Assembly: GCA_037893225.1 (NCBI GenBank)
Contig: JAZGUH010000119.1
Location: 62,001-126,000, forward strand
From: Hippasteria phrygiana
Lineage: Eukaryota; Echinodermata; Asteroidea; Valvatida; Goniasteridae
Direction of reading: 5' to 3'
DNA length: 64,000 nt
Shown: positions 46,113 to 57,634 of the stretch, in pieces
Layout of the letters: every line of letters begins with the position of its first letter
Numbering within the stretch: the first letter of the stretch is position 1
Program-made: the position numbers and the translations under genes
The notes under the pieces: model-generated
Seen by the model: only the letters and a program-made list of their open reading frames with translations
What the model was told of the DNA's origin: nothing
The model's database searches: none

Positions 46113-46338
46113 AATAATTCGGTAGTTTTATTCTTTGATGTTTGCAGTGTTGTATACTACCTTTAATGTTTCGCCATATCTTCACGCGTAGCACATAAAA
46201 ACGGAAGACCAAGAGTGTAGTAATTTTTCTCGTTCAAAAATACAGCACAAAGCGGGGAAAACCGTGGAACTGAATTGTCAGTCCGAGCACGAACCGTAGC
46301 AGCTGGAGTGTTCCTGCAAAAATGCCAGAAATGTGTTT

Positions 46339-46850
46339 TTAATGCAAGTTCACCCCGAACAAGGCTGAAAGCCACTCGAGGTACGGAGCTACAAAAAGAA
46401 AAGGAAGCAAAACAAGACATTTATATTCCTCTTGGAGCAGAAAAAGGTCATACGATGAAGGCAAACATGCACCAGGTAAAGAATTCCACAGAGAAACAGA
46501 ACGAGGGAAAAAGCTACTGGCATAGCTTTTTGTTCTACATCTATCTACAGCTGTAGAGTATATTGGTGGAAACACGCGGAAAGCCGAGTTTCACGATCAA
46601 ACGCACTGGAGGAACCAAGCCGGACAAGCTGGTGGAACATTTACCGTGAAAATATTTGTAGAACAGACTTAGAGTGAGAGAGTGATTGTAAGGATGAGCC
46701 CGACTCTTCTCCAACCAAATTGACAGTGCGCTTCTGTACTCTAAATAAAGTGCAAGAAACACCAGAATGGGAGGACGTATAAGGTAAAGGATAGCATTTT
46801 GAGGTAGATACTTCCGACCTCGATAAAAACAACCGACTCGCATTGAAGCG
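46339..46850 (-). pseudogene. LINE reverse-transcriptase C-terminal remnant
   Basis: Minus-strand frames read RVGCFYRGRKYLPQNAILYL, then in another register RVQKRTVNLVG, then SLTLSLFYKYFHGKCSTSLS and finally RTKSYASSFFPRSVSLWNSLPG. This order is the well-known end of jockey/CR1-type LINE reverse transcriptases (LSLFY...CSSEL...SFFPRT..LWNSLP). Several frameshifts and missing pieces show it is dead. Confidence 0.75.
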
Positions 46851-47255
46851 CCCTCAGCAATACCTGAGATACCTGGAGGCCTTGCAAGCGGTCATTGGTT
46901 CCAAAACACTGACTGGTAGTCCTTCATACGAAATAAAACTTTGACGTAGATAATATTGGTTGCCATTCCCTAAACACACACATACACCATGTGTTTTTAA
47001 CACTGCTACGGATATCAGGGGTGGGTAAGCAATGATTGTGCTGCTGATTACATCACAGCCACAGGGGATGGTCAGAGAAACGCCAGATGTATATGACTTT
47101 TATATGTCCCAAATCTTGATAGATGACTATAACACATAAAAAACATAGCAAACGCCCTATTTCTTGGGCATTCGGCATTTACCGTTGCTTGAGAACCATT
47201 TCTTAAAATTTTCCTATTTTGATTTTATGTGAACCTTTAGAGATACCTTGGAAGT

Positions 47256-48112
47256 GGCCATTGGCAAAGCTATCACAAGTCAATCACAAGTTAGTCACAA
47301 GTCAATCAAAAGTTTGTCACAAGTCAATCACAGGTTGGTCACAAGTCAATCACAAGTTAGTCACAAGTCACCTCACAAGTCTGGTCTCAAGTCAAGTCAC
47401 AAGCTATTCAAATGAACCGTGACTAAAGCATTCCTGTGTCATTGTTCATCTGCTGTTCATCTCTGTTCTGATTAACATCATCTGCCGTAGCTTGAGATTG
47501 CTTGTGATTGACTTGTAATTGACGTGATGACAGCTCTGGATATTGGCAGTATACCATTTGGATTGTAGTTAAACCCTTTGCCTGATGAAAAGATTTTGTT
47601 TCAATTTTGTCATCAAATGATACGTAAGGAATGTAATTGATTTAAAGAGAGTAAAGAACGAAATTTGACAAGGGCGGGACTTCAAGTTTAGTTCATTTTG
47701 TTTAAATTGGTTTAACCGCAAAGCAAAATCACAGTATTTTGCCAAACATGCTCATTTAGTAGGAATGAGCAAAGGGCCAAGTTTTGTCATGCCATCACGA
47801 CTCCTGTTTTGTCATAAACTTTGATTCAAAATGTTCGTAGCAGTCCTGATTTACGCCACAAGCACTAATGCATACAGCAGACAAGAAAGCAGAGTTGGAG
47901 TCGAGTCCCTGCAAGTACTTTCACAAGTACTTTCGCAAGCCCAGTCAGAAGTCCTTTCATAAAGCCGGTCACAAGTAGTAACTGGATGAACAATGACAAA
48001 GAAATGCCTTTGTCAAATCTCATTTGAATAGCTTGTGATTGGGATTAGGACTAGAGGTCTTGCGATGGACTTGCAGGGACTTGCAGGGACTTATGATGGA
48101 CTCGACTACATC
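47256..48112. repeat. CACAAGTCAATCACAAG minisatellite and inverted partner
   Basis: 47270-47400 is a tandem array of about 22-bp CACAAGTCAATCACAAGTTAGT units. The stretch after it (AAGCTATTCAAATGA...TCATTGTTCATC, 47400-47440) is the inverse of 47983-48040. The right edge is GGACTCGACTACATCTCTGC (48098-48117), the inverse of the lead-in seen beside GAGTCC array 1. The whole may be one decayed inverted-repeat element. Confidence 0.5.
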
Positions 48113-48470
48113 TCTGCAAGAAAAAGTGCAGTCATCGCGAATATAGTGTTAATTTAAAAACAGGTGGAACACACACACAGACGTGTTTCCATTAGTATTG
48201 TCACTTCATTACAGAAGCTCTTTATACAGAGACAATAATATGACGTATATAGCCTGCAGATGTACAGAGTCAACAATCCTACATAAAAACTGTTGAATAT
48301 GTCTTCTTATCCTGATTGGTGCTTTCCACAATGGCTCAGCTTCCAGGAAAATTTAAAGGAAACGGGGAAAGTAATTTCAGTTTTACAAAACCCCATTCCC
48401 CCAACATTCAGTATGGGGAATACCCATGCAATCAGGTACGGTGAAAAAAGGACCGTCAACATATTGAACG

Positions 48471-48491
48471 GGGGGGGGGGGGGGGGGGGGG
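48471..48491 (+). repeat. Poly-G run
   Basis: About 21 consecutive G. Similar G or C runs of 12 or more occur near 6190, 31820, 36608, 40617 and 63366, several of them inside MITEs. Confidence 0.9.
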
Positions 48492-48674
48492 TCAATGATG
48501 GTTGAAGTATACAAGGATACCACGCAACGTGATTGTCCCCGCTGTTGGTTTCAGACCAGAGAGGGGTCTCAATGCACCTGCTATATACGTTGTAGAATAG
48601 AGCCTCTTGGGATTCCGTATTGGGAATTAAAACATTTCAGTTCCTTCCTATAATTTGAGACTTAAATCGAATTT

Positions 48675-48843
48675 CCCTTACAAAAATCTCCCATGGGATC
48701 CTATGGGAATCCCATGGGAAGTTCATGGGAAGTCATGGGAAATTCTAAGGATATCCAGACACACCATGGAACCCAGTGAGAATCATAAGGAAATTTCCCA
48801 TGGGATTCCCCATCGGGTTTTACATGGGAGATTTGTGTAAGGG
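48675..48843. mobile_element. CTCCCATGGG inverted-repeat element
   Basis: Ends CCCTTACAAAAATCTCCCATG and CATGGGAGATTTGTGTAAGGG are inverse copies 169 bp apart. The interior is made of CATGGGA words in both orientations. Related to 17935-18110. Confidence 0.65.
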
Positions 48844-49326
48844 TTGTGATGGGCCAATTGTAACCGTACATATGTACCTTCATAGGCAAATGCGATTACC
48901 TAATACCCTTAACACAATTATTGCATAGTACCGGTAATTAAAAAAATTCTCACTTTGTCGAAATTTTACAAATACTCTAACAAATACTCGTCGGTCATGC
49001 AATTTACAAATTGATGCACACTGAGAATTAATCGATCACCATTTTTGCCAACATTTGTCTTCCATGTACCCTGTGCTTTGTATTATTTTGATGCCTTTAA
49101 TGCCGTTCGGCGCTTTGTGCAGATGTTGTTTGCAACTCATTGACATCTTCACGTGCTTCTTACGCATACTTTTATAACTATCGGCCCACCATATAGGGCC
49201 AAAATATTTTCATTTACTTCGAAAATACAGCTACGAGTTTCACTCTATCGCCAGCTACATGTAGTTTATTCCTTGGCAATGTCTGTTTTTAGAGGCATTT
49301 GATATCTATGATACGAGCCGAGGGGC

Positions 49327-49821
49327 ATGACATATACCTCGGGCACCACTTACCAGCTCGCATCTCGCCAGCACCGATTAGATTTCCGGAAAACAAATGT
49401 GTCTGTGGCGTCAGTTTCTCCGACCCCTAAGTCATCATTCACTGCAGGAGAAGTTACATTTTACCCCGGAGACACCATTTATGAAATGGCTCCCCTTTCT
49501 TGCCTTACCGCTACACTGTTTTGGAACATTGTAAATATTATTAATGGGAATCGGGTTACCACAGTGCGTGAATTAATCAGGGTTTTCACTTTAGACCGTG
49601 TTCTCGGAGAGCGACTGTCACATTTATGTCAAGTATTTCGAAATTACAATGGATTGGAATTGCTTGGCTTAAAAGCGGTCGCGTTGAAATCCGACCATGA
49701 AAATCAAATATTCTATAAAAGAAATAAAACAAGCAATGAAAACTACGTGCCTTTTTTGCTTAAGTTGTTCGAGACTTCCAGACTTATCACGTCAAACCAT
49801 AAATCAAAAGAGCCAGTATAA
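49327..49821 (+). CDS. Unidentified 164-codon ORF
   Basis: This is the longest ATG-initiated frame in the window with no repeat content or transposon match. Stops lie just upstream (49300-49311) and the frame closes with TAA at 49819-49821. The translation has balanced composition (for example VTTVRELIRVFTLDRVLGER and ELLGLKAVALKSDHENQ), no signal peptide, no evident transmembrane segment and no motif I recognise. It could be a single-exon lineage-specific gene, a large exon, a transposon accessory frame, or chance. Confidence 0.35.
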   Translation: MTYTSGTTYQLASRQHRLDFRKTNVSVASVSPTPKSSFTAGEVTFYPGDTIYEMAPLSCLTATLFWNIVNIINGNRVTTVRELIRVFTLDRVLGERLSHLCQVFRNYNGLELLGLKAVALKSDHENQIFYKRNKTSNENYVPFLLKLFETSRLITSNHKSKEPV

Positions 49822-50049
49822 GCGTCTGTTATGCTCTAAACTTACCCAGTTAAGGTACATCTCCTAAACACATCCCCAAAAGCTACACAAATTGTCCAAT
49901 GCTATGCACAAGAGATAACTCAAATCTGGTATTTGATGTACTTGAGGGATAAATGCTAGCCAAGGAAGGAGGGGTGGGGGTTAAGTACCGTGCACCAGTC
50001 TCTCGTCTCTTTTTGTTGTTGTCAGTCTCTTTTTGCTGAAATTTAAAAA

Positions 50050-50275
50050 TGTTTTATCCTTTTTCACTGCCATTCGTTTGTATTATTTAAGTTATGTAAT
50101 TTATATAATGTAAAGTTTCTATTTTAAGCTATTGTTATTTTTAAGGTTTTCATTGTGCTGATTGCTGTTTTTACTGTTTTATTGTATCGCTTTTACACCA
50201 GAAAACGAACATCATGTCTGTTTTAACTTACATGACTAATACAATATGAATTGAATTGAATGAATTGAATTCTGT
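50050..50275 (+). mobile_element. Probable LINE 3' end with TTGAA tail
   Basis: AT-rich DNA ends in ATTGAATTGAATGAATTGAAT, the short-repeat tail typical of L2/CR1-like LINEs. No coding part precedes it, so the copy would be strongly 5'-truncated. Confidence 0.4.
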
Positions 50276-50435
50276 TGATTTGAATCATCTCAAGTATCTG
50301 ATATTAGCTGTCCTTTGCTCATGGATCGGACAAGTTTTAGAGTGTGGTACTACATGTATAATGCTCAATAAACCTAGCTCTGTCTTCTTTTGGGCGTTCC
50401 ATACAAATCAGATGTAATCCTCAAGAAATACAATT

Positions 50436-50764
50436 TTAAGGTAATGTGTAACACTTGCAAACATAAAAAGCATATAGGCCTAGTGAAATATTATGAAATA
50501 CCTTTTTTTTACTGTGAAGTCATGGCACCTGCATGGTGTATTGTCTTTTTGAATCCAGCGATAGTGGGCCGACTATCATAAAAAAATTGTTCCCCGACCT
50601 GATAATTCCCTGACGTCTAGAAATGTTTCTTTGTTTTGTCTGAAGTAGGTTCAGTGAACCAGACTAAGTTGATTTCTCAGCATCTATGCACAGAAAACTT
50701 TAACCCCCAAATCCATTCATTTCTGAAAATTACAGCAAAAGCAAATGTTGTATGCTAACTTTAA
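50436..50764 (-). mobile_element. TTAA-family element, copy 6
   Basis: Bounded by TTAAGGTAATGTGTAACACTTGC and GCAAATGTTGTATGCTAACTTTAA, with TTAA at each edge. It carries the family's inner TGATAATTCCCTGACGTC segment near 50603. Confidence 0.6.
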
Positions 50765-51784
50765 GGGTCAGTCTTTGTTTTAGCTACCAAAAACAGTCTG
50801 TAAAGTGTCCACATCATTTCTAACTTTGTCTAGTGAGTATGCATCAGTAGCACAGCGAGAAATGTTTCATTGGGGGCTGTTATTAACAAATGGTGTTGTG
50901 TGTAAATCCCGCCCCCACTACATACACCGTGTATCCCACTGGCTGTGTTTTTCTTTAATCGTACTCCCACGTCATTTTCCTTCTTTTTTCTTTATTTTTT
51001 TTTGGGGGGGAGGAGGAAGGGGATAGGGAATTTGACCCTCCGTCGCTAGGCCACAACATGGTACAGAACTCCAGTTTGCCAAGAACTAATACTATATTCT
51101 TAAACGTCTACCGTACGGCGAGGCCAACGGCTATAGCTGCCTAGACCGTAGACGCGTGACAGAGTCCCTTTAAAACAAAATTGCCTGCTGTCATTGATTC
51201 CGTCGCATCGCTGATGGCGGTACAACTAAGGAGTGAGAAGCTAATAGCTAGTAAAGTATTTACTAATATGCTACCGGCAGCCCACCCAATCAGTGATAGA
51301 TCCAACTCAAAAACCTCCTAACTTCGCTTGAAATGACGTCGTCCAGATTGCACTGACATTGTAGAGTCGCTGGATTCTTTAGAAGGCGTTTGGACAAGTT
51401 AATGGCGGGGGGATTGATTAAAACGAAAAGAAGTATAGTTTGACCTTTTCTCAAACGCAGACACTCCTGCCTGTGGTTCCATTCCAAAGAATGATATAAA
51501 TATTGATTGACGATCTATCAATAAGCTTTCTCAAAAACCGTTTTTATAATTGATGGGCTATTGGTCTTCGTAGTACAACAAACCCGGTCTACGGTTGCAC
51601 TTTCGAATCAGTAGTGGTAAACTGCACCGGACAAATCGAAGGAGATTTTAACTGACGTATGAACACACTGTATGAAACCACAAGGCTGACTTCCGACACA
51701 AACTGGATGACCACACGATTTTTGTGCGGCACGTTGGCTCTTGGCTGTATAGAGCTCAGGCTGTAGGCCTATACACTTAGGGCT

Positions 51785-52800
51785 CGGGGTAGGCCTACAG
51801 GGTTTGGGCCACATTGAGATATAGGACTAGCCACATTTCGATAAGAGTCCAGACTACATTAAGGGTTCGGGGTACATTTAGGGCTGGGGTCTGGGCTAGG
51901 GTTCTGACTGCATTTAGAGCTAGGGCTACATTAGGTACAGGGTTTGGGTTACAATTAGGGCTCGGACTACATGCAGGTCTCAGGCAACATTTAGGGCTCG
52001 GAGTACGTGGTTTTGGGCCACATTGAGATACAGGGTACTAGCCACATTTAGATAAGGGTCCGGGCTACATTTAGGGTTCGGGCTACATTTAGGGCTAGGG
52101 CTACATTTAGGTACAGGGTTTGGGCTACAGTTAGGTCTCGGACTACATTTAGGTCTCAGGCTACGTTTAGGGTTTGGGGTACAGGGTTTGCGCCACACTG
52201 AGATACAGGGTGCTGGCCAAATTTAGATAAGGGTTCGGGCTACATTTCGGGTTCGGGCTACATTTAGGGTTCGGGCTACATTTAGGGCTCGGGTTACGTG
52301 GTTTTAGGCCACATTGAGATACAGGGTACTAGCCACATTTAGATACGGTTCCGGGCTACATTTAGGGTTCGGGCTACATTTAGGGTTCGGGCTACATTTA
52401 GGGCTAGGGCTACATTTAGGTCTCGGACTACATTTAAGTCTCATGCTACATTTAGGGTTTGGGGTACAGGGTTTGCGCCACACTGAGATACAGGGTACTA
52501 GCCAAATTTAGATAAGGGTTCGGGCTACATTTAGGGTTCGGGCTACATTTAGGGTTCGGGCTACATTTAGGGTTCGGGCTACATTTAGGTCTCAGGCTAC
52601 ATTTAGGGTTTGGGTTACATTAAGAAACAGAGAGGTAGGGCTACATTTTTTGAGCTCGGGGTGCATGTAGGGCTCGGGCTTCATTTAATGTGCGGGCTAC
52701 ATTTAGGCCTAGTGTGCGGGCTACATTTAGGTACAAGGTTGGGGCTACATTCAAGGCTCGGACTATATTTAGGTCTCTGGATATATTTGGGTACCGCACA
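51785..52800 (+). repeat. Higher-order minisatellite, GGGCTACATTTAGGGTTC
   Basis: An 18-19-bp unit (GGGCTACATTTAGGGTTC and variants with GGGCTC or GTCTCA) is repeated over 1 kb. Superimposed is a longer period: the block GCCACATTGAGATACAGGGTACTAGCCA... recurs at about 51808, 52016, 52190, 52307 and 52477. The units contain TTAGGG but are not telomeric tandem TTAGGG. Open frames across it (Gly-Leu-His type) are products of the repeat. Confidence 0.93.
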
Positions 52801-52804
52801 GACG

Positions 52805-53735
52805 ATCAGTTAGGGTCCAATCTCTGGGGCAATTGTCCCTTGTCCACAAAGCATAGAGCCAGAAGATTTTTTTTTATTGAGAAACACATTTCCACTTCAT
52901 TTGGAATTATTGCCAATTTAACCAGGCTTCCTTGCTTTTGACCACAATTTGTTAACGACCACTTTGTTTGCTAATAGCAAGTGCTTGATCGATTGAATGG
53001 GTGTTGAGGTCAGATTTTACAATAGTATCTTAGATATATCTGATGTACGCTGTGCAGTTTCAATGAATTCAATTTTGTAAATTGCTTTGTAAAACGTTGA
53101 CTGCACAATGTTGGTATCTGCCAAGAGATAGGAACGTTGTCGCCCACTCGGTACATGTGATCCATATTTTGTCCACGAGGTTTTCAGTCTCTGTCTAATC
53201 TATCCTGATCAATGCAACACAACTCTTGGGGCATGGTCAATCTTTATAAGTCCATTTGCAACCGATTCAAGTCGAATGAAAGGCTCGATCCGCCCCTGCA
53301 ATGTATATTTGTTAAAATTTAGATGCATGTACCAGTATTAGGGTTTAAAAAATAACGGGATATAGCGCTCATTTTACGGTGATTATAATACTTTTCGAGA
53401 GTTGAATTGAAAAGAGCAGTATTTATGGATCGTTTACCATTTGTCAATGAAAGGAAAATACATGCTCTTTTAATTCATATATGTTGTTAAACGTAAAAAA
53501 GAAAATTCCAATTTGGCATGGGCGTAAATCCAAGGGGAATGGGGGGTATATATCCCCCACACTTTTTGACCAGAGGTGATGGGCCATTGGATCATCCCCC
53601 TCCCCAGATTTGTGTTTTGAGAAATTAAAATATAATGTTGATTTCGAGGTTATTTTGTAACTTTCCAACAGTCAAAATGTATAAAAAACGGAACACAAAC
53701 AGTACAAAAGCTTTGCTACCGAGGTTATGGGAGAC
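52805..53735. other. Intergenic, no gene seen
   Basis: It includes a diverged element end near 53280 (GATCCGCCCCTGCAATG) related to the 6-kb element, and a CCCCC/GGGGG-bearing stretch at 53520-53610. No coding region is supported. Confidence 0.35.
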
Positions 53736-53739
53736 CCAT

Positions 53740-54070
53740 CGGCAGCCTGATGGAGTACAGGTGACCAGATGTCGCTGATGTGAAAACCGATGTCTTGGGG
53801 AGGGTGTCGTGGCGGCTGATCTCGATGGCTGATCTCTAACGCGGTGCCAGTGGTTGATGGATACGATGAGTGTAGCTTGGTTCCAGTGGATGCGGTAGTC
53901 TTGTTCGCGAGAGTGCTTGATGATGGCTGACTTGTCAGTTTCTCCTCCCTTGCAATATGCTTGATGTTCCTTGAGGGGGGTGCTGAAGTTTTTGCCTGTT
54001 TTGCCAATGTATATCTTGTTGTATTCACAAGGTATTGGTAGACTCCTACCTTGGATGAGATGTTTTGTTT
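53740..54070 (-). pseudogene. Penelope-like GIY-YIG fragment 2
   Basis: Minus-strand frames read GVYQ in one register, then IPCEYNKIYIGKTGKNF followed by LKEHQAYCKGG, TDKSAIIKHS and IHWNQATLIV in the next. This is the GIY-YIG nuclease domain that ends Penelope-like retroelement proteins, with the conserved Arg region changed (STPLKEHQ). Later residues (SINHWHRVRDQPS) fit the domain's end. A frameshift separates the GIY half-motif from the YIG half. No reverse transcriptase is adjacent. Confidence 0.8.
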
Positions 54071-54189
54071 GTCCTTGTGGGTCTGTAGATGGGTTTGGAT
54101 CTTGTTGGGGCTGTGTACCGAGCCTTGGTGTTGGCTGAGCTGAATAGGATAGCAATACACAACCCCTCCCACAAGCTTCAACGAATCTT

Positions 54190-55220
54190 CGTGGAGGTCA
54201 AAGGTTGCAACATTTAGCGTCGTCGCTACGCGGCGGTTATTCTGAATTTACAGTCATGTTTTCAATTAGCTTGAATGCTCAAAATGTGGTTAAAAACGTA
54301 GTATACTGTTCATCGGTTGCTGTAAGGAAAAGTAACATAATTTTGCTGGCATTTCTATAGTAACTTGTCCCATATTTCATACAGAGGTTTTTGTAAAACG
54401 GTTTTTGTAAAACTTTCTCTTCAAAGAGTCCAAACCGTTAAAGCCATGCATTTGTATGGTCCGTGGAAGCTTCAACCAGACTTTGCCTATATTTAGGCAA
54501 ATCGGGTCCTTGCGTTGACGAAGCAATTGAATGCCCTATACAATTATGTCAGAAATAATAATGGTTAGGAAGACTGAAGTGCTGGCCAACTGGGGTCTCT
54601 AGTTTGTAAGTGTTCACGGTAGATCTGTGACCATTTGTGGTCTTCCAACATTCTGTATACGGCAAACTCTGCAAAAAATAAGACATATAGCGTTTACAAA
54701 TACAAACATTACGGTTGTAACGGGGTTTCTAGAAATTCTCCCACATGCATAATGAACCCTTTCAAATCGGCTGTTGCTTCCCCATCAACCACCACACACA
54801 CACACACCCAAAAACGCTCCAATATTTGTTGTGTAATTTTGTAAATGCCTCGTTAACCTCACTCAATAGCAGTGGAAACCTCGTCGTCGTTGCTCCAACA
54901 CGATTTCACATTGTTGAAACTGTGGCATATGTCGAGTAATCGATATGCATTCATTTTCGCGCGCTTTTCTCTGGCGGAACGCGGGTCTTTGCTCAAATTG
55001 ACAAATAATAATCTTTGGCTGTAGAACGGACAACCCTACCTGAAAAACAAACTAGCGACATAAATTTAATATTGACCACACGAGGAGATAATAAATTGCC
55101 ATGACAAAGCACACACCGACATAACATTCTTCATGTTACGGGCTGTTAACTTTGCCAAATGAAAGACATGCGACTGAAATTAGCACCAAATTGTATATTT
55201 TTGTCGTTTTTAGAACATCA
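54190..55220. other. Intergenic, no gene seen
   Basis: A short CA repeat (54792-54806) and short unrecognised frames only. Confidence 0.35.
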
Positions 55221-55227
55221 AGACTAG

Positions 55228-55462
55228 GGGCCAATTTCATAGAGCTGCTTAAGCACAACATTTGCTTAAGTACAAAAAACCTTGCTTCGTAAAATCGGTT
55301 TACCAGCCAGAAAAACTTATTCTAAGTAATCAACAGCTAAATATCAGTCACAAGCAATATGCATCACATGGTGTTTTTTGCGGATAATCTGATTTTATTG
55401 AGCAAGTTTTTTTTGTGATTCAGCATTTTTTTGGGCTTAAGCAGCTCTGTGAAGTTGGCCCC
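55228..55462. mobile_element. MITE, GGGCCAATTTCATAGAG family, copy 2
   Basis: Ends GGGGCCAATTTCATAGAGCT and AGCTCTGTGAAGTTGGCCCC, 235 bp. It shares the interior AATCAACAGCTAAATATCAGT-type sequence with the 13.9-kb copy. No clear target duplication. Confidence 0.75.
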
Positions 55463-55875
55463 GTATCATTCGTAGGCATAATGTTTGATAGCGGACTTGG
55501 CAGAAATAATTCGATGCGTCAGTTTACAAAGTTGATTGTTTTAAGGGAAATTTGTTTTTTCCTAAATCGGTCTTTTTAAAACTATTTCGTGTTTGTTGGG
55601 GTGTTTGTTTGTTTGTTTGTTTTGGAGTTTGGGGCTTTTGGGGGTTTTAATCAAGGGAAAACAAAGCAGAAAATTTAAATGTTGCAAATTGGTGCCCGAA
55701 ATAACATTAAACAAATTGACTTCAACTTCCAATTGGTCGATGACGCACACTGCTACATGTATCTGGTAAAGACAAAATTAGCAACAAAGATATATTTTTG
55801 TTTCATGCCTTTTTCAAAAAGGGAGCCAGGAGTCTATTTTCTTACTGATATTTTTAGATTCTGCCAGGCAATATA

Positions 55876-56118
55876 ATGCAAAAACTGTGGTATTAAATTT
55901 AACACCATGTGGTGTTTATATTGGCCCACTCGCCCAATATAAACACCACATGGTGTTCTTTTTGTTGTTTTTTATGCAAATCGCCTATCACAAGCCCTAG
56001 GGCACTCAAGGTGTGGGCTACTTAGGAATATGTGGAAGAACCAGCCCCTCGCACTAAAACAAGATGAGGCTTGGGCGACCTAGGGAGCAGTGTTAGATTA
56101 ACACCACATTTTTTGCAG
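55876..56118. mobile_element. CACTGCAAAA palindromic MITE, copy 2
   Basis: TGCAAAAACTGTGGTATTAAA and AACACCACATTTTTTGCAGTG ends. The AATATAAACACCACATGG palindrome is in the left part. About 130 bp of extra sequence lies between the palindrome and the right end. Confidence 0.6.
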
Positions 56119-56489
56119 TGTAATTTTCAAAATGCACCCATCCTTTCAAGATGGTAGCCGCTGGAAGTGGAGCCCAACAAATCCATTCAATTTTTATTTT
56201 TTATTTTAGTTATTTTAATTCTTTCTAGTAATGAAATAGTTGATTCCTCAAAAGCGCATGTCGCACTGTCGCTCAAACGCTAAAAGAAACCTGCAGGAAG
56301 TCGACCAAGAAATTTCAGTTTTAGAAATAGAACAATAGAAATGAATTTCCTCTCTACATTTGTGTATGGATTTTATTTTTGCAGCAAAGCCAAACATTAT
56401 TTTGACCAGGCAGTCTTTCAAAAGTATAGACCTTTCATTGGTTGTCGTTTCAGTGGTGCTAATAGAGGAATCCCACAACGACGAGTTTA

Positions 56490-57320
56490 GCGCCGATCTG
56501 CGCACTTCCGCGTTTGAAAACGAGGATCTCAATGTCACAGTATACAAATAATGAATGTTTATGAGTGCGATGGTAAGAATAATTTTATGAGGTGACAGAT
56601 TGAATGTTCCATTCCACGAGGTGAAGCCGAGTGGAATGGGACATTCCATCTGTCACCGAATGAAATTATTCTTACCATTGCACGAATGTGAAACATTCAT
56701 TATTTGTTTTATACAACGCCTGAATAAATCCGACAGATTCCATGCATGGATTTCTTGGTGTACAACGTGCCGTTTACCTTCTCAGTCCCGCATAAAATCG
56801 CGACAAAAAGTGGTCTAGTTCCGAATCAGTTAAAGCTTTATTGTTGTTCCTGCGTGTCTTGCAAATTCCTCTAATCGTTTGACTGCATATTTCATTTGTC
56901 TCTTTGTGTTAGCAGCGTCAGCATCGCCTACGAGTTCCAATATTTCGTCGTCTATTAGGAAAACAAACCGCGGTTCGGAAACACCGTCCGCCATTTTGTG
57001 TGAATGACAGCCTAGACTGGTTCCCGGTCCCCGTATGTATATAATATACATTTGAAGTCCGATGGACAACGGAGGGACCGGGAACCAGTCCAATGACAGC
57101 CGTGTTGTAGCGGCAGGGAAGTTCTATCAAACGCGTTACCGATAGAAAAATGTGATAGAACGCTTTTTGGCGGTGCGGGTTCGCATAGCTCGATGGGACG
57201 AATAATTCAATGCACGTGATCGACGATCCACCAATCGGATGGCTGGGATTTATTCAGGTGTTGTATAATAAACATTATGCTGATCGTGCGCCTGTGCTGC
57301 CTGTGGCCTGATTAATTCAT
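56490..57320. repeat. Inverted-repeat cluster around 56.5-57.3 kb
   Basis: The stretch TGAATGTTT...GGTAAGAATAATTTTATGAGG (56550-56595) is the inverse of 56660-56710, around a GTTCCATTCCACGAGG hairpin. GGATTTATTCAGGTGTTGTAT (57247-57267) is the inverse of ATACAACGCCTGAATAAATCC (56711-56731). A non-autonomous element of about 0.7-0.8 kb with an inner hairpin is likely; the 80-bp MITE at 57012 sits inside it. Confidence 0.5.
57012..57091. mobile_element. 80-bp palindromic MITE with 10-bp target duplication
   Basis: The exact 10-bp repeat AATGACAGCC flanks an element with ends TAGACTGGTTCCCGGTCCC and GGGACCGGGAACCAGTCC. End sequence and 10-bp duplication match the element at 36161-36555. Confidence 0.85.
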
Positions 57321-57634
57321 GCATGAATGAATGTGCTGAAAAGCGTTGTTTTGTTTGCCACTGCCATTCTCGCTTTCAACCCGGAAGTGCGCAGAAGGAG
57401 CTAATGTGAAATTCCTCTATAAAGCGCTTGTTGATGTAAACCAATCAAGCATGCTGCTTGTGGTTTAGCCTGCTCCGTACGATACGTGTATACGGTGACC
57501 ACTCGAAGTGGTTTTGTTTATATTTTACAATCACGTAAGTGAAAACATTTATATAGGTGGGCTAGAACGTTTAACATAATGTCTTTATTTAAACTTAGCT
57601 TTAGGAGTCCGTGGCTAGACTTGTCAATAATAGA

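Larger units (their letters stand above)
45424..46166 (+). mobile_element. TTAA-family element, copy 5, with nested inserts
   Basis: This longest copy is bounded by TTAAAGGTAGTATACA and its inverse with TTAA at both ends. It contains the 140-bp palindrome at 45526-45665 and the 175-bp element at 45938-46112, plus the family's own AGTCTGGTTCCCTGACC palindrome near 45741-45827. Without the two nested inserts it would be close to the length of the 5.2-kb copy. No coding capacity. Confidence 0.8.

Noticed and set aside
51785..52800. Telomeric or subtelomeric repeat
   Set aside because: TTAGGG occurs only once per 18-bp unit, never as a tandem hexamer.
51814..52813. Gly-Leu-His-rich frames
   Set aside because: Products of the 18-bp minisatellite, with no conserved domain.
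56248..56649. 133-codon minus-strand frame
   Set aside because: It overlaps an inverted-repeat cluster and an opposite-strand open frame; no domain recognised.
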